Positions 27,493-37,216 of a stretch of DNA of 51,906 nucleotides are shown piece by piece. The stretch's first letter is position 1, and each line of letters starts with the position of its first letter. A program made the translations under genes and the position numbers. Source of the stretch: Desulfocapsaceae bacterium (GTDB taxonomy: Bacteria > Desulfobacterota > Desulfobulbia > Desulfobulbales > Desulfocapsaceae); assembly GCA_030653035.1 (NCBI GenBank), contig JAUSAB010000110.1, positions 1 to 51,906 of the forward strand. Reading direction: 5' to 3'. The notes under the pieces are model-generated. The model was given only the letters and a program-made list of their open reading frames with translations. It was not told the origin of the DNA and did not search any database.

Positions 27493-28668
27493 TTAACCCA
27501 GGGCATCAACACCTGGCAGGCTTTTTCCTTCCATCAACTGCAGAAAAGCGCCCCCACCCGTTGACATATAGGAGATATTTCTAGCCTCACCCGATTTCTT
27601 CACTGCGGCATTTGAATCACCGCCGCCTACCACCGACAAGGCATGGGACGAGGCAATCGCCTGACACATAGCCATGGTTCCCCGGGCAAAGGCATCCATC
27701 TCAAAGGCACCCATCGGCCCATTCCAGACAATCGTTCTGACATCAGCCAGTGCCTCCTGAAAGCAGATAGTCGATGCCGGACCGATATCCAGGGCCATCC
27801 ACCCCTCCGGGATATCCTGGGCAGTCACATTTTTCACCACCGCATCAGGGGCAAACCGATCCGCCGCCACAAAATCGACGGGAAAATAGAGTTTCACGCC
27901 CTTTTCCTTGGCTGCCTGGATCAATTGCCGGGCAGTATCCAGCAGATCATCTTCGGTCTTGGAGGCGCCAACCGGAACCCCCTGACTCTTGAGAAAGGTA
28001 TTGGCCATGGCCCCGCCGATGATCATCCGGTCCACCTTATCAAGCATATTCTGCAAGGCGCCCAGTTTTGATGAGACCTTGGCCCCGCCGATAATCGCCA
28101 TCAAGGGACGGACAGGTTCAGACATCGCCTTGTGAAAGAAATCCATTTCGGTCTGAAGCAGAAATCCGGCACAACTCTCCTTGACCAGCCTGGGAACTCC
28201 CGCCACCGAGGCATGCGCTCGATGGGACGCGGCAAAGGCGTCATTAACATAGACATCAGCCAATCGTGCCAGATTTTCGGCAAAGACGGGATCGTTGTCC
28301 GTCTCTTCCTTATGAAAGCGCAGATTCTCCAACAGAAGCACCTCCGCCGGTTGCATGGACGCCACCATGGCCTCGGTGTCTTCCCCTATACAATCAGGGG
28401 CCAAACGCACCTCCTGGCCAATCAGGGTGGAAAGATGCACGGCTACAGGGGCCAGACTGAAAGCCATCACCCGCTGTCCTTTCGGCCTGCCCATATGGCT
28501 ACAGAGAATCAGTTTTCCCTTCTGATCCAGAATATACTGGATGGTGGGCAGGGCCATACGGATACGAATATCGTCGGTTATTCCCTCCTGCTCATCCATG
28601 GGGACATTAAAATCGACACGCACCAGTATTCGTTTACCGGCAAGTTCCAGATCACGGATCTCCTTCAT
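27493..28668 (-). CDS. pgk: Phosphoglycerate kinase
   Basis: 391 residues from the ATG at 28668, which has AGGAGG nine or ten bases upstream; an upstream open stretch to 28722 is not needed. Motifs are KRILVRVDFNVPMD, ILCSHMGRPKG, the substrate-binding LENLRFHKEE, and VVGGGDSNAAVKK near the C-terminus (nucleotide site). It makes ATP from 1,3-bisphosphoglycerate or runs in reverse for gluconeogenesis. It sits between gap and tpiA. Confidence 0.98.
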   Translation of the reverse strand: MKEIRDLELAGKRILVRVDFNVPMDEQEGITDDIRIRMALPTIQYILDQKGKLILCSHMGRPKGQRVMAFSLAPVAVHLSTLIGQEVRLAPDCIGEDTEAMVASMQPAEVLLLENLRFHKEETDNDPVFAENLARLADVYVNDAFAASHRAHASVAGVPRLVKESCAGFLLQTEMDFFHKAMSEPVRPLMAIIGGAKVSSKLGALQNMLDKVDRMIIGGAMANTFLKSQGVPVGASKTEDDLLDTARQLIQAAKEKGVKLYFPVDFVAADRFAPDAVVKNVTAQDIPEGWMALDIGPASTICFQEALADVRTIVWNGPMGAFEMDAFARGTMAMCQAIASSHALSVVGGGDSNAAVKKSGEARNISYMSTGGGAFLQLMEGKSLPGVDALG

Positions 28669-28724
28669 CGCCTCACTCCTCCTTTTTTTAACCAGAGAGT
28701 TTTCCCGAATCTTCCAGAACAATT

Positions 28725-29942
28725 CTAGAGCATCTTGTCGGCAACCTGAATAGTCAGATCACCCAGCATATTAGTATAACTTCCCAGCTCGTTGTCATAC
28801 CAACCGTAAACAACCGCCTGGGTCACAGGCACATTAAGAATACGCTCCACGCCTGCACCAAGGGAGCAGGATTTAATCCTGTCCAGATTCACGGCAATTG
28901 AGGCCGTGCGGGTATGGGTCTCCGTACCTTCAATAACAGCCGCCGCCTCCGGCACCCCAATGATATCTGACGAAACGTTCTGTTCCTCGGTGTATTCCAG
29001 ATAGAGAGAATTCTTGGCATACTCACGATAAATTGCATTGATCCGATCCCTTTTAAGAGGACTCTCAAGATCATCCTGAACATTAAGTACCAGCACGATT
29101 AACGAACCGGTTGAGGTCGGGATGCGCACCGATTCAGCGATAAAGCCGATTGACTTCATCTCAGGGATAACAAGGGCCAAGGCCTTGGCCGCACCCGTGG
29201 TGGTCAGAATAATATTGTTGAGGATCGACCGGTTCTTCCGCAGATCAACCGCCCCGCTTTTCGGCAGACGATCCAGTACCTGCTGACTGCCCGTTGCCGC
29301 ATGGATCGTGACCATGGAGGCCGAGAGAAAATTCTCCGCCCCGATACTCTCCATCAGTGGTTTGATCATATAGGAAAGACAGGTCGTAGTGCACGAGGCC
29401 GCCGAGATGAGGGAGTGCCGGGAGGCATCATAATCCTCGTCATTGATCCCCATCACCGTGGTCACGGCATCCGTCGGCATGTCCATGCCTTTGGACTTAA
29501 TCTTGAAAGGGGCGGAAAGCAAGACTTTCTCAGCCCCAGCCTGGAGATGACCGCGAAGCGCCCCCCACTTGGCATCCGCATCGGCAGTAGGGTCCGTGAA
29601 AGCTCCGGTGGTATCCACCACCAGTTTCACCCCATTTACCTGCCAGGCGATATCCCTGGGATCACGGGCCGTACGCAGAAAGGTGACCGGTACGCCATTG
29701 ATGACCATACTGCCCTTTTCCTCATCCAGACCCTCGATCACCCGGCCGCCTTTATGCCCATAAAGATAAGAGCCGAGACGACCATATGAGGAATCACGTT
29801 CAATACAGGCCGCCAGGTCATTTAATCCCCGACCAATCTCCCTACCAACGTTAACGGTCAGTTCAGAAAAATGCTTTCTTGAGACATGATGCCAGAGTGA
29901 CAGCTTCCCGATCCGACCGAGGCCGTTAATCCCTAATTTCAT
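28725..29942 (-). CDS. Glyceraldehyde-3-phosphate dehydrogenase, long divergent type
   Basis: A 405-residue protein, ~70 longer than classical GapA. The NAD site GINGLGRIGKLSLWH opens the protein, and an insertion lies between the first strands (~30-80). The catalytic Cys184 is in SAASCTTTCLS, where classical enzymes have SNASCTTNCLAP. The catalytic His is in TIHAATGSQQVLD, where the norm is VHxYTNDQ. The phosphate loop reads RIPTSTGSL where RVPTPN is usual. Family and operon position (first gene before pgk and tpiA) support GAPDH function, but cofactor and direction may differ from GapA. AAGGAG lies before the ATG. Confidence 0.88.
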   Translation of the reverse strand: MKLGINGLGRIGKLSLWHHVSRKHFSELTVNVGREIGRGLNDLAACIERDSSYGRLGSYLYGHKGGRVIEGLDEEKGSMVINGVPVTFLRTARDPRDIAWQVNGVKLVVDTTGAFTDPTADADAKWGALRGHLQAGAEKVLLSAPFKIKSKGMDMPTDAVTTVMGINDEDYDASRHSLISAASCTTTCLSYMIKPLMESIGAENFLSASMVTIHAATGSQQVLDRLPKSGAVDLRKNRSILNNIILTTTGAAKALALVIPEMKSIGFIAESVRIPTSTGSLIVLVLNVQDDLESPLKRDRINAIYREYAKNSLYLEYTEEQNVSSDIIGVPEAAAVIEGTETHTRTASIAVNLDRIKSCSLGAGVERILNVPVTQAVVYGWYDNELGSYTNMLGDLTIQVADKML

Positions 29943-30109
29943 GGCAATGCTTCTCCTTTACGGGTAAAATAATGCTCATATTAGTATAATCAGCATATTG
30001 CAATATACTGTGAAACACAAAAAAACAAGTTCGACAAAAGTCACTATTCAAAAGACAAAAATCTTTCAATATACTGCACTCCAACTCATTCTTCAAAGAA
30101 TATAAGACC
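29943..30109. promoter_or_regulatory. Divergent gap/queC intergenic region with palindrome
   Basis: 167 AT-rich bases between two divergent starts. It contains the perfect 12-bp palindrome ATATTGCAATAT (29995-30006) and two copies of CAATATACTG (30001-30010 and about 30067-30076). These could be an operator acting on either side, but no known binding motif is matched. No preQ1-type riboswitch pattern was seen before queC. Confidence 0.35.
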
Positions 30110-30862
30110 ATGCATTCAAAAAAAGCGATCATCCTCCTCAGTGGCGGCCTTGACTCCACCACTGTTCTGGCCATTGCCCAATCTCAGGGCTATACCTGCC
30201 ATTGCCTCAGTTTTCGTTATGGACAAAAACAGTCCATTGAACTGGAACGGGCCAGCCACATTGCCAAAACTTTCTCAGCGGAACAACACCTGATCCTGCA
30301 ACTTGACTTAGGTAAAATCGGGGGATCAGCGCTCACCACCAGCCTCACCGTACCCAAGGATCGAGACCTGAATCTTGCAACTGACGAGATCCCAGTCACC
30401 TATGTGCCGGCCAGAAACATGATCTTTCTTGCCCACGCTGTCGCCTGGGCCGAAGTAATAGGGGCAAATAATCTCTTTATTGGTGTTAATGCCGTCGATT
30501 ATTCAGGCTACCCCGACTGTCGGCCAGAATTCCTGGAGGCTTTCACCAGAATGGCCAATCTTGGCACCAAGGCCGGTGTAATGGACAAAAAGGGTTTTAC
30601 CATCCACGCGCCGCTCTTGTATCTGAGCAAAAAGGAGATAATCGAAAAAGGTGTCGCGCTGGGGATAGATTACAGCCTGACCCACAGTTGTTACGACCCA
30701 AAAGGAGAAAAGGCCTGCGGCCGATGCGATTCCTGCCTACTGCGCCTCAGAGGATTCGCCGAGGCCGGAATCAAGGATCCGGTAGCCTATACCCGAGATA
30801 TCCCTCTTGCCACAAACCGAAAAGGAAAGATAAAAAACGATCAATCCTGCAAATCGTTATAG
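30110..30862 (+). CDS. queC: 7-cyano-7-deazaguanine synthase QueC
   Basis: A 250-residue enzyme that converts 7-carboxy-7-deazaguanine to preQ0 with ATP and ammonia in queuosine synthesis. The PP-loop is [14 protein letters not shown] near the start. The middle carries [18 protein letters not shown] and the family's [17 protein letters not shown] block. Zinc is bound by cysteines in [17 protein letters not shown]. Other que genes are not in the window. The 3' end overlaps the convergent pyrC gene by 22 bases. Confidence 0.97.
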   Translation: MHSKKAIILLSGGLDSTTVLAIAQSQGYTCHCLSFRYGQKQSIELERASHIAKTFSAEQHLILQLDLGKIGGSALTTSLTVPKDRDLNLATDEIPVTYVPARNMIFLAHAVAWAEVIGANNLFIGVNAVDYSGYPDCRPEFLEAFTRMANLGTKAGVMDKKGFTIHAPLLYLSKKEIIEKGVALGIDYSLTHSCYDPKGEKACGRCDSCLLRLRGFAEAGIKDPVAYTRDIPLATNRKGKIKNDQSCKSL

Positions 30863-32121
30863 GTAATCCGACCACCCAGGAGAGTCAATACCGCCTTGCC
30901 CTGAAGCTGCCATCCCAGAAAAGGTGAATTCTTTGACTGCGAGACAATTCCCTCCTCAGTAAAATTGAATTTACGTTCTGGATCAATGACTGTTATATCA
31001 GCGACCTCACCAATGGCAAGGGATCCACCGGCAACCCCCAGGATACGGGCAGGAGCCGTTGACATCAACTCGACCAGACGACTCTCGCTAAGCACCCCGG
31101 AGCGCACCAACGCCAGGGTCAGTGGCAGGGATGTCTCAAGACCGATAATACCATTGGCCGCCTGATCAAATTCCACCTGCTTTTCCAGAACAGAATGAGG
31201 CGCATGATCTGTAGCAATGGCATCAAAGGTCTCATCCTGCAACCCAACCCGAATCGCCTGACGATCTTCTTCGACACGCAAGGGAGGATTCATCTTGGCG
31301 TTGGTATTATAGCCGGCGACCGCTTCCTCGGTCAGGGTAAAATAGTGTGGTGTGGTCTCAGCCGTAACCCGGACCCCCCGTTTTTTCGCCTGCCGAATCA
31401 GATCCGTTGCTGCCCTCGTGCTGACATGGGCAATATGAACACGAGCCCCGGTCAACTCGGCCAAGGCCAGCTCCCGGTACACCATAATGGACTCGGCAGC
31501 ACAGGGAATACCACGCAGGCCAAGGCGGGTCGAGACCTGACCTTCATTCATGACCCCATTACGGCTCAGGGCAATTTCCTCGGAGTGTGAGATCACCAGC
31601 AAGCCATGACTGGCCGCATATTCCATGGCCCGCCGCATGAGCTGACTGTCAACCACGGGCTGTCCATCATCACTCACTGCTACAACCCCAGCCGCCTTCA
31701 ACTCGCCATATTCAGCCAGTCCGGTTCCACCGCTGCCCTTACTGATCGCCCCCACCGGATAAACCCGGGCTGAAGCCAGGGCTGCCTGTTCCAGAATAAA
31801 ACGGGTGACCGCGGCCGTATCATTGACCGGTTTGGTATTGGGCATACAGGCCACCGCCGTAAAACCTCCTGCGGCAGCAGCACGAGTCCCGGAGGCAATG
31901 GTCTCCTTATATTCTTCACCAGGCTCACGCAGATGGACATGCATATCAATCAGCCCCGGCACCACCCATTTTCCTTGAAGGTCAAACCACCTTGCACCTT
32001 CAGGTACAAGGGCCTCCGGCATCACAACCCTACCGTCGCACAACCACAGGTCACCTCGCCGGTCAACCTTGTTTACCGGATCAATAATCCGTCCATTCTG
32101 TAGAATCGTTGTCTCGCTCAT
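30841..32121 (-). CDS. pyrC: Dihydroorotase
   Basis: A 426-residue class I dihydroorotase. The metal-binding HxH is in [19 protein letters not shown], the later metal and substrate residues are in [16 protein letters not shown], and the catalytic Asp is in [11 protein letters not shown]. It closes carbamoyl aspartate to dihydroorotate in pyrimidine synthesis. It starts nine bases after pyrB, forming a pyrB-pyrC operon. In many bacteria this form binds PyrB. Confidence 0.95.
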   Translation of the reverse strand: MSETTILQNGRIIDPVNKVDRRGDLWLCDGRVVMPEALVPEGARWFDLQGKWVVPGLIDMHVHLREPGEEYKETIASGTRAAAAGGFTAVACMPNTKPVNDTAAVTRFILEQAALASARVYPVGAISKGSGGTGLAEYGELKAAGVVAVSDDGQPVVDSQLMRRAMEYAASHGLLVISHSEEIALSRNGVMNEGQVSTRLGLRGIPCAAESIMVYRELALAELTGARVHIAHVSTRAATDLIRQAKKRGVRVTAETTPHYFTLTEEAVAGYNTNAKMNPPLRVEEDRQAIRVGLQDETFDAIATDHAPHSVLEKQVEFDQAANGIIGLETSLPLTLALVRSGVLSESRLVELMSTAPARILGVAGGSLAIGEVADITVIDPERKFNFTEEGIVSQSKNSPFLGWQLQGKAVLTLLGGRITYNDLQD

Positions 32122-32130
32122 AGCAGCCCG

Positions 32131-33093
32131 TTATTGAGTATCCCCACCTTTTTCTCCGCCCATAACCAGATAAAGCAGGGCCATACGAACCGCCACCCCA
32201 TTGGCAACCTGATCAAGGATAACAGAGCCCGTTCCGTCCGCCACATCCGGACTCATCTCGACACCACGATTAATAGGACCTGGGTGCATGATCAATACAT
32301 CCTTTTTTGCAAGCTCCAGCAGTTTACGATTAACTCCGTAAAACCGGGCATATTCCCGCAGTGAAGGAATCAGGGGATCATGCTGCCGCTCCTGTTGAAT
32401 CCGCAGGGCCATGACCACATCGGCCCCCTCTACTGCCTGCGCGGCAGTGGCACAGACCTGCGCCCCCAAAGATTCAATATGGGGCGGCATAAAGGTCGTG
32501 GGCCCGGCCACCTTTACTTGGGCACCCAGCCGGGTAAATCCAATAATGTCAGAATGAGCAACCCGGCTATGGGTTATATCTCCAATAATGGCGATGGTCA
32601 GCCCTTCAATCCTGCCCTTGTGCTCCATCACGGTCATCAGGTCAAGAAGCCCCTGACTGGGATGTTCATGAGTACCATCGCCAGCATTGATAATTGCAGC
32701 ATTGACATGCTGGGTCAGCAATAGAGGTGAGCCGGAACTGGGATGACGAAGAATAATAATATCGGGGCTCATGGCTTCAAGATTACGGGCCGTATCAATC
32801 AGAGTTTCTCCCTTCTGGGCCGAACTGGTGGAAGCGGAAATATTAAAGGTATCAGCACTCATCCGCTTAGCAGCGATCTCAAAGGAAAGACGGGTGCGGG
32901 TGGAGGGTTCAAAGAAAAAATTAACAATTGTCTTCCCCCGCAGTGTCGGCACCTTCTTGATAGGACGTGCCGATATTTCCTTGAAGGAACGGGCCATGGA
33001 AAGGACATACAATATATCCTCCGCAGAGAACTGCTCCATCTCCAGAATGTGCTTATGCTGAAAACGATATTCTTTATTCACATTCGCATCCAC
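32131..33093 (-). CDS. pyrB: Aspartate carbamoyltransferase catalytic subunit
   Basis: A 320-residue enzyme. The carbamoyl-phosphate motif [13 protein letters not shown], the [11 protein letters not shown] block and the aspartate-binding [11 protein letters not shown] are all present. The first codon is GTG at 33093; no in-frame ATG occurs until residue 17, within the conserved N-terminal helix. No pyrI is seen. It is transcribed with pyrC. Confidence 0.96.
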   Translation of the reverse strand: MDANVNKEYRFQHKHILEMEQFSAEDILYVLSMARSFKEISARPIKKVPTLRGKTIVNFFFEPSTRTRLSFEIAAKRMSADTFNISASTSSAQKGETLIDTARNLEAMSPDIIILRHPSSGSPLLLTQHVNAAIINAGDGTHEHPSQGLLDLMTVMEHKGRIEGLTIAIIGDITHSRVAHSDIIGFTRLGAQVKVAGPTTFMPPHIESLGAQVCATAAQAVEGADVVMALRIQQERQHDPLIPSLREYARFYGVNRKLLELAKKDVLIMHPGPINRGVEMSPDVADGTGSVILDQVANGVAVRMALLYLVMGGEKGGDTQ

Positions 33094-33169
33094 TAATTAA
33101 GCCAGGCCATCATTCAAAAATAACCACAAGTGTCTAAAACTGTAAACGACATAAGGGTAGTTAAAAGGC

Positions 33170-33814
33170 TCAAGGCACCATACGCCCCAGACGATCCCAC
33201 CGAATAGAGCCAAAACGACGAAAAGAAAAAAGAGACTCGTCAACATCCCAGGACCAATAGATAATCATGGCCTTTCCCAAAACATCGCTCAGGTCAACAA
33301 ATCCCCAAAAACGGCTATCATAGCTATTGTCACGGTTATCACCCATGACAAAAATTTTTCCTTCTGGAACCGTTACTGGGCCAAAATTATCCCTTGGCCC
33401 GGCACCCGCACTCATAATATCACGATTTGTGAAATGGGCATGAGGATTCACCACCTGCTTACCATTCAAAAAAACCTGTTTATCCCTCACCTCAAGAGTA
33501 TCGCCACCAACTGCCACCACCCGCTTGATATAATCAAGAGACCGGTCACGCGGATAACGAAAGACCACCACATCGCCAGACACTGGCCCTTGCCTATGAA
33601 TCAACGTGGTGCCAGTCACTGGTAGCTTTACGCCATAACTGAATTTGTTAACCAGCAGATGATCACCAATCTGCAAGGTTGGCAGCATAGACCCAGAGGG
33701 AATTTTGAAGGCCTGAACCACGAAAGTACGAACAAAAAGAGCAAGAAGCACCGCAACCACAATGGCTTCCACATACTCCCTGACAACCGACTTATTATCT
33801 CCCGAGCCGCTCAA
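33170..33814 (-). CDS. lepB: Signal peptidase I
   Basis: A 214-residue membrane protease that cuts Sec signal peptides on the periplasmic side. One N-terminal membrane helix (~14-33) precedes IPSGSMLPTLQIGD with catalytic Ser42. Box D, YIKRVVAVGGD, gives the general base Lys97, and GDNRDNSYDSRFWG is box E. The start is a TTG at 33814, decided by AAAGGAG at 33824-33830 and by the lack of any in-frame ATG before the catalytic serine. Confidence 0.95.
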   Translation of the reverse strand: MSGSGDNKSVVREYVEAIVVAVLLALFVRTFVVQAFKIPSGSMLPTLQIGDHLLVNKFSYGVKLPVTGTTLIHRQGPVSGDVVVFRYPRDRSLDYIKRVVAVGGDTLEVRDKQVFLNGKQVVNPHAHFTNRDIMSAGAGPRDNFGPVTVPEGKIFVMGDNRDNSYDSRFWGFVDLSDVLGKAMIIYWSWDVDESLFSFRRFGSIRWDRLGRMVP

Positions 33815-34361
33815 TGTTACTTTCTCCTTTCTTTGATTATTAGGTTTACGAAATAAATTCTATATATTGACCCTTTCATAGCCAAGGCCATGAATACTAA
33901 AGTATAAACATACGAAATAAAAAGCACCCAACTCCGCATGCCTTTCTCAACCATCCACACGACAGTATTATTTTTCTATACCAGTCAATCAAAAAACTTA
34001 TAACGTTGATTACTTCAAAAAACCTTTCTTTTCAAGCCAGTTCCAACCGGAATAAAATTATTGCGTTGCCACTCGTTTCAAGAAATATTTCATTTCCCCC
34101 AGAAAATCTACACACACAACAAAAAGGACACAAAGTCAAACGAAGCATCAACATATTGTATCATCTTATTTTTAAAAAAAATCCACACAACCTTACTCCT
34201 TTATTTTACTACAAAAATATTCCACTTTTTTTATTCATTTTCTTGACAAAGGTTTTTTTTTATGGCCTAAATGTAATTCAAGGTTGTAATCACAGTAATC
34301 ATTATGGGTACTTAAGCTCAATAAATGGCTCAATCAGAACACAAAGCATAATCAAGCAATT
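33815..34361. promoter_or_regulatory. AT-rich divergent lepB/pilM intergenic region
   Basis: About 545 bases, strikingly AT-rich relative to the coding regions, with many A and T runs. Possible small frames here have a composition explained by AT bias and no family resemblance. TTGACA at 34243-34248 is a perfect -35 box on the plus strand; the best -10 candidate (CTAAAT, 34267-34272) is weak. It probably holds the pil operon promoter and, on the other strand, that of lepB. AT tracts of this length could bind nucleoid proteins. Confidence 0.4.
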
Positions 34362-35420
34362 ATGAAACTGCCTTTTCTCTCTACAGGAAAATTGGTTGTC
34401 GGTTTAGATATCGGTTCACATTCCGTTAAAGCCTGTGAATTGAGACAAACAGACAAAACCTATTCAGTCGTGAATCTCGGCAGTATCATTCTTCCCGAAG
34501 GAGCTGTGGATGACGGCACGCTTCATGATCCTGAGGCTGTAGGAAAAGCTATTACCGAACTCCTGGCAAATCTAAAAATAAAACATAAAAAAGTTGCTAT
34601 TTCTATCTCCGGCTACTCAGTCATTGTAAAAAAGATCCATCTTGCCGTCATGGAAGAAAAAAAGCTTGAAGCATATATTACAGCTGAGGCAGAGCAATAC
34701 ATCCCTTTTGATATTGATGATGTCTATCTCGATTTTCAAGACCTCAAGACCAACACTGAAAATTCAAATCAAACTGAAGTCATGCTCGTTGCCGCAAAAA
34801 AGGAAATTGTTGACGACTATCTTGACATGCTCCAGGGGATTGGGCTACAACCTGTAGTGGTCGATGTGGATGGCTTCGCTCTGGAGAATATCTACGAATC
34901 CAATTATCCCCAGAAGGAAAATGTGGCCCTTGTCGATATTGGCGCCACCAAGATGAATATCAATATTATTACCAATGGGATGTCTGTGGTAGCAAAAGAC
35001 ATCCCATCAGGTAGTCGGCAATTAACCGAACAAATTGCTGATACCTTTGATATCCCCATGGAAGAAGCGGAAGCGCTCAAGATTGGGCAGACCCCAGCCC
35101 AAGAAAAGCAGGGGCAGATTGCCAAGATATTTACATCCAACTGCACACAATGGGTTTTAGAAATCAAAAAAGCCATTGACCTGTATCATTCTAACCGCGC
35201 AAACAAACCGCTCGACAAATTGGTATTAAGCGGCGGTGGCTCCAAGGTGGAAGGACTTACTGAATTCCTGCAAAGAGAAACGAATGTGCCGGTTGAAATC
35301 TTCAATCCTTTTGCTAAAATGCATACCAACCCCAAACAGATCGATGCGGAATACCTGAACACTATTGGCCCGGAAATGGCCATTGCGGCTGGCCTTGCCA
35401 TTCGCACATCAGATATATAG
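34362..35420 (+). CDS. pilM: Type IV pilus assembly protein PilM
   Basis: A 352-residue actin-like ATPase-fold protein on the cytoplasmic face of the pilus machine. It begins with VVGLDIGSHSVKACEL (phosphate-1 motif), has ALVDIGATKMNINII in the second half and LVLSGGGSKVEGL near the end, and shows the PilM hallmark AEAEQYIPFDIDDVYLDFQ. PilM binds the N-terminal tail of PilN. First gene of a + strand operon running to about 42361. Confidence 0.96.
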   Translation: MKLPFLSTGKLVVGLDIGSHSVKACELRQTDKTYSVVNLGSIILPEGAVDDGTLHDPEAVGKAITELLANLKIKHKKVAISISGYSVIVKKIHLAVMEEKKLEAYITAEAEQYIPFDIDDVYLDFQDLKTNTENSNQTEVMLVAAKKEIVDDYLDMLQGIGLQPVVVDVDGFALENIYESNYPQKENVALVDIGATKMNINIITNGMSVVAKDIPSGSRQLTEQIADTFDIPMEEAEALKIGQTPAQEKQGQIAKIFTSNCTQWVLEIKKAIDLYHSNRANKPLDKLVLSGGGSKVEGLTEFLQRETNVPVEIFNPFAKMHTNPKQIDAEYLNTIGPEMAIAAGLAIRTSDI

Positions 35421-35429
35421 GTTATCAAC

Positions 35430-36011
35430 ATGCTTAAAATTAACCTGCTTCCAATCCGGCAGCTCCAACAACATGCCAGAGCCCGTAACGAAATTTTTGG
35501 CTTTGTCGTAATCTTGGTACTTCTTCTGGTTATTTTGGGCGCCATGGCCATGCTCCAAGCCAACAAGGCCACCGCTATCCAAACAGAGACCACCAGATTG
35601 AATCAGGAAAAACAAACCTATGACAAGATCCTGACAGAGATTAAAAAGCTCGAAGCTGACAAGAAAGAACTGGAAAACAAAATCGGCATCATAAAAAAAT
35701 TAAAGAAAGAATCTTCCCTTACTGTTCATGTCCTTGACGAAGTCGCCAGAAAACTGGACAGTACCAGAATGTGGCTCACAGCCCTTGACCAGCAAGGAGC
35801 GTCCCTGTCTCTTACAGGCACAGCCTTGGACAATAAGACGATCGCCGAATTCATGGACACCTTGGATGCATCACCTTTTATCAGCAATGTCAATCTGTCC
35901 GATTCTTCACTTACCAAAGTAGCAGGCCAGGATCTAAAGGCATTTTCAATCCAATGTACTGTTGGCTCTCCAACAGAAAAAACTGACGATGCAAATCAAC
36001 AGAAAAAATAA
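35430..36011 (+). CDS. pilN: Type IV pilus assembly protein PilN
   Basis: A 193-residue inner-membrane protein. The cytoplasmic tail MLKINLLPIRQ carries the conserved INLLP motif that docks into PilM. One membrane helix follows (~25-45, FGFVVILVLLLVILGAMAML), then a coiled coil (~50-95) and a small periplasmic domain. It starts nine bases after pilM. Confidence 0.94.
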   Translation: MLKINLLPIRQLQQHARARNEIFGFVVILVLLLVILGAMAMLQANKATAIQTETTRLNQEKQTYDKILTEIKKLEADKKELENKIGIIKKLKKESSLTVHVLDEVARKLDSTRMWLTALDQQGASLSLTGTALDNKTIAEFMDTLDASPFISNVNLSDSSLTKVAGQDLKAFSIQCTVGSPTEKTDDANQQKK

Positions 36012-36020
36012 CCTACCTGT

Positions 36021-36647
36021 ATGAAAAAGAATAACCAGCCATTTGCAACTTTTGTAAACACAAAATACATCCCGCTGCAAAAGAATCATAAGCTTGCGGG
36101 GGCAGCAGCAGTGTTAATTTTGCCGCTCATTCTTTTTTTCTTTGTTTTGTATCTCCCTAAAAGCAAGGAAATCGAGACACTGATCCAACAAAAAAATACT
36201 GCAACGCAAGAACTGCAAAAAGCCAGGGATACCGCTGCAACTCTCAATAAACACAAAGCAGAAATGGCAACTATCGAGGAACAATTTAGCGAAACCGCGG
36301 TCTTGTTTCCTAAAGAAATGGAGATCCCCCGTCTCTTGACTGATATTTCAGCAGAAGGACAGAGTGCTGGCCTTGAATTTCTCACCTTCAAACCCCTTGC
36401 GGCAGTACCAAAAGATTTTTATTCAGAAATACCAATCAGCATTAAAGTAAACGGACCTTATCACAACATGGGTAGTTTTCTTGACCATGTAAGCAAGCTT
36501 GCCCGTATTGTCAGTGTCTCTAATGTTAAAATGAGTGCGCCCAAAAAAAGCGAGGGCGAGATGTTTCTGGATTCCGACTGTACACTGATCACCTACCAGT
36601 TCACCAATAAACAGCTCGCCCAACCTCAAGCCGCAAAGAAGAAATAA
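36021..36647 (+). CDS. pilO: Type IV pilus assembly protein PilO
   Basis: A 208-residue bitopic membrane protein with one helix (~28-47, AAAVLILPLILFFFVLYLP), a coiled coil (~50-95) and a periplasmic ferredoxin-like domain containing FLTFKPLAAVPKDFYSEIPI. It pairs with PilN in the alignment complex. It starts nine bases after pilN. Confidence 0.94.
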   Translation: MKKNNQPFATFVNTKYIPLQKNHKLAGAAAVLILPLILFFFVLYLPKSKEIETLIQQKNTATQELQKARDTAATLNKHKAEMATIEEQFSETAVLFPKEMEIPRLLTDISAEGQSAGLEFLTFKPLAAVPKDFYSEIPISIKVNGPYHNMGSFLDHVSKLARIVSVSNVKMSAPKKSEGEMFLDSDCTLITYQFTNKQLAQPQAAKKK

Positions 36648-36667
36648 AACACGACATACTCTCTCTG

Positions 36668-37213
36668 ATGAAAACACAAAGAAATAACTGGCATCTGCCA
36701 TTCACTCTCAGCTTCCTACTGATTGCCGCAGCTCCACTGTCCATCCAGGCGGCAGTTGAACCCAATGGAGGAGCCACGGGTGTAAATCCGACCAACGAAC
36801 AATCAACACTGGAATTACCATCAACGCCCGGTGATCCTTTGGCAGTTTTTTCGTACCAGCTTGGAGGAAGACCAGATCCCTTTTCTCCCTTCATCACAGA
36901 AAAAACAACAAGCTCTATTAACATGGACGAAGTTGTCGATAGCGAGGAAACCCTTACCGGAATGCAGTTGTTTGAACCTGGTCAGTTAAAACTGGTCGCC
37001 ATCGTTTTTGAGAACAATACTGAGATAGCTATGGTCGAAGATGCTGCTGGTCAAGGATATGCCATTCGGCCTGGGATGAAAATTGGAAGGAAAGGAAAAG
37101 TGACAACTATTGGCCCTAATCAAGTGGAAATCGAAGAAACATCTTTAACACGAGCTGGCAAGAAATTAACCAACAATATCGTTATGCTATTAAAGAAAAA
37201 GGGAGAAGAGTAA
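36668..37213 (+). CDS. pilP: Type IV pilus assembly protein PilP
   Basis: A 181-residue exported protein. A signal segment (FTLSFLLIAAAPLSIQA) has no lipobox cysteine, unlike many PilP lipoproteins. The mature part has RPDPFSPFI and a C-terminal beta domain (LKLVAIVFENNTEIAMVED, later GYAIRPGMKIG) typical of PilP, which links PilN/O to the secretin. It is followed at three bases by the AMIN-domain gene. Confidence 0.9.
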   Translation: MKTQRNNWHLPFTLSFLLIAAAPLSIQAAVEPNGGATGVNPTNEQSTLELPSTPGDPLAVFSYQLGGRPDPFSPFITEKTTSSINMDEVVDSEETLTGMQLFEPGQLKLVAIVFENNTEIAMVEDAAGQGYAIRPGMKIGRKGKVTTIGPNQVEIEETSLTRAGKKLTNNIVMLLKKKGEE

Positions 37214-37216
37214 ATA

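Noticed and set aside
29943-30109. preQ1 riboswitch before queC
   Set aside because: No matching hairpin and A-rich tail pattern in the leader.
34006-34365. 119-codon frame before pilM
   Set aside because: Codes mainly Asn, Lys, Ile and Phe as expected from the AT bias, and overlaps the pilM start.
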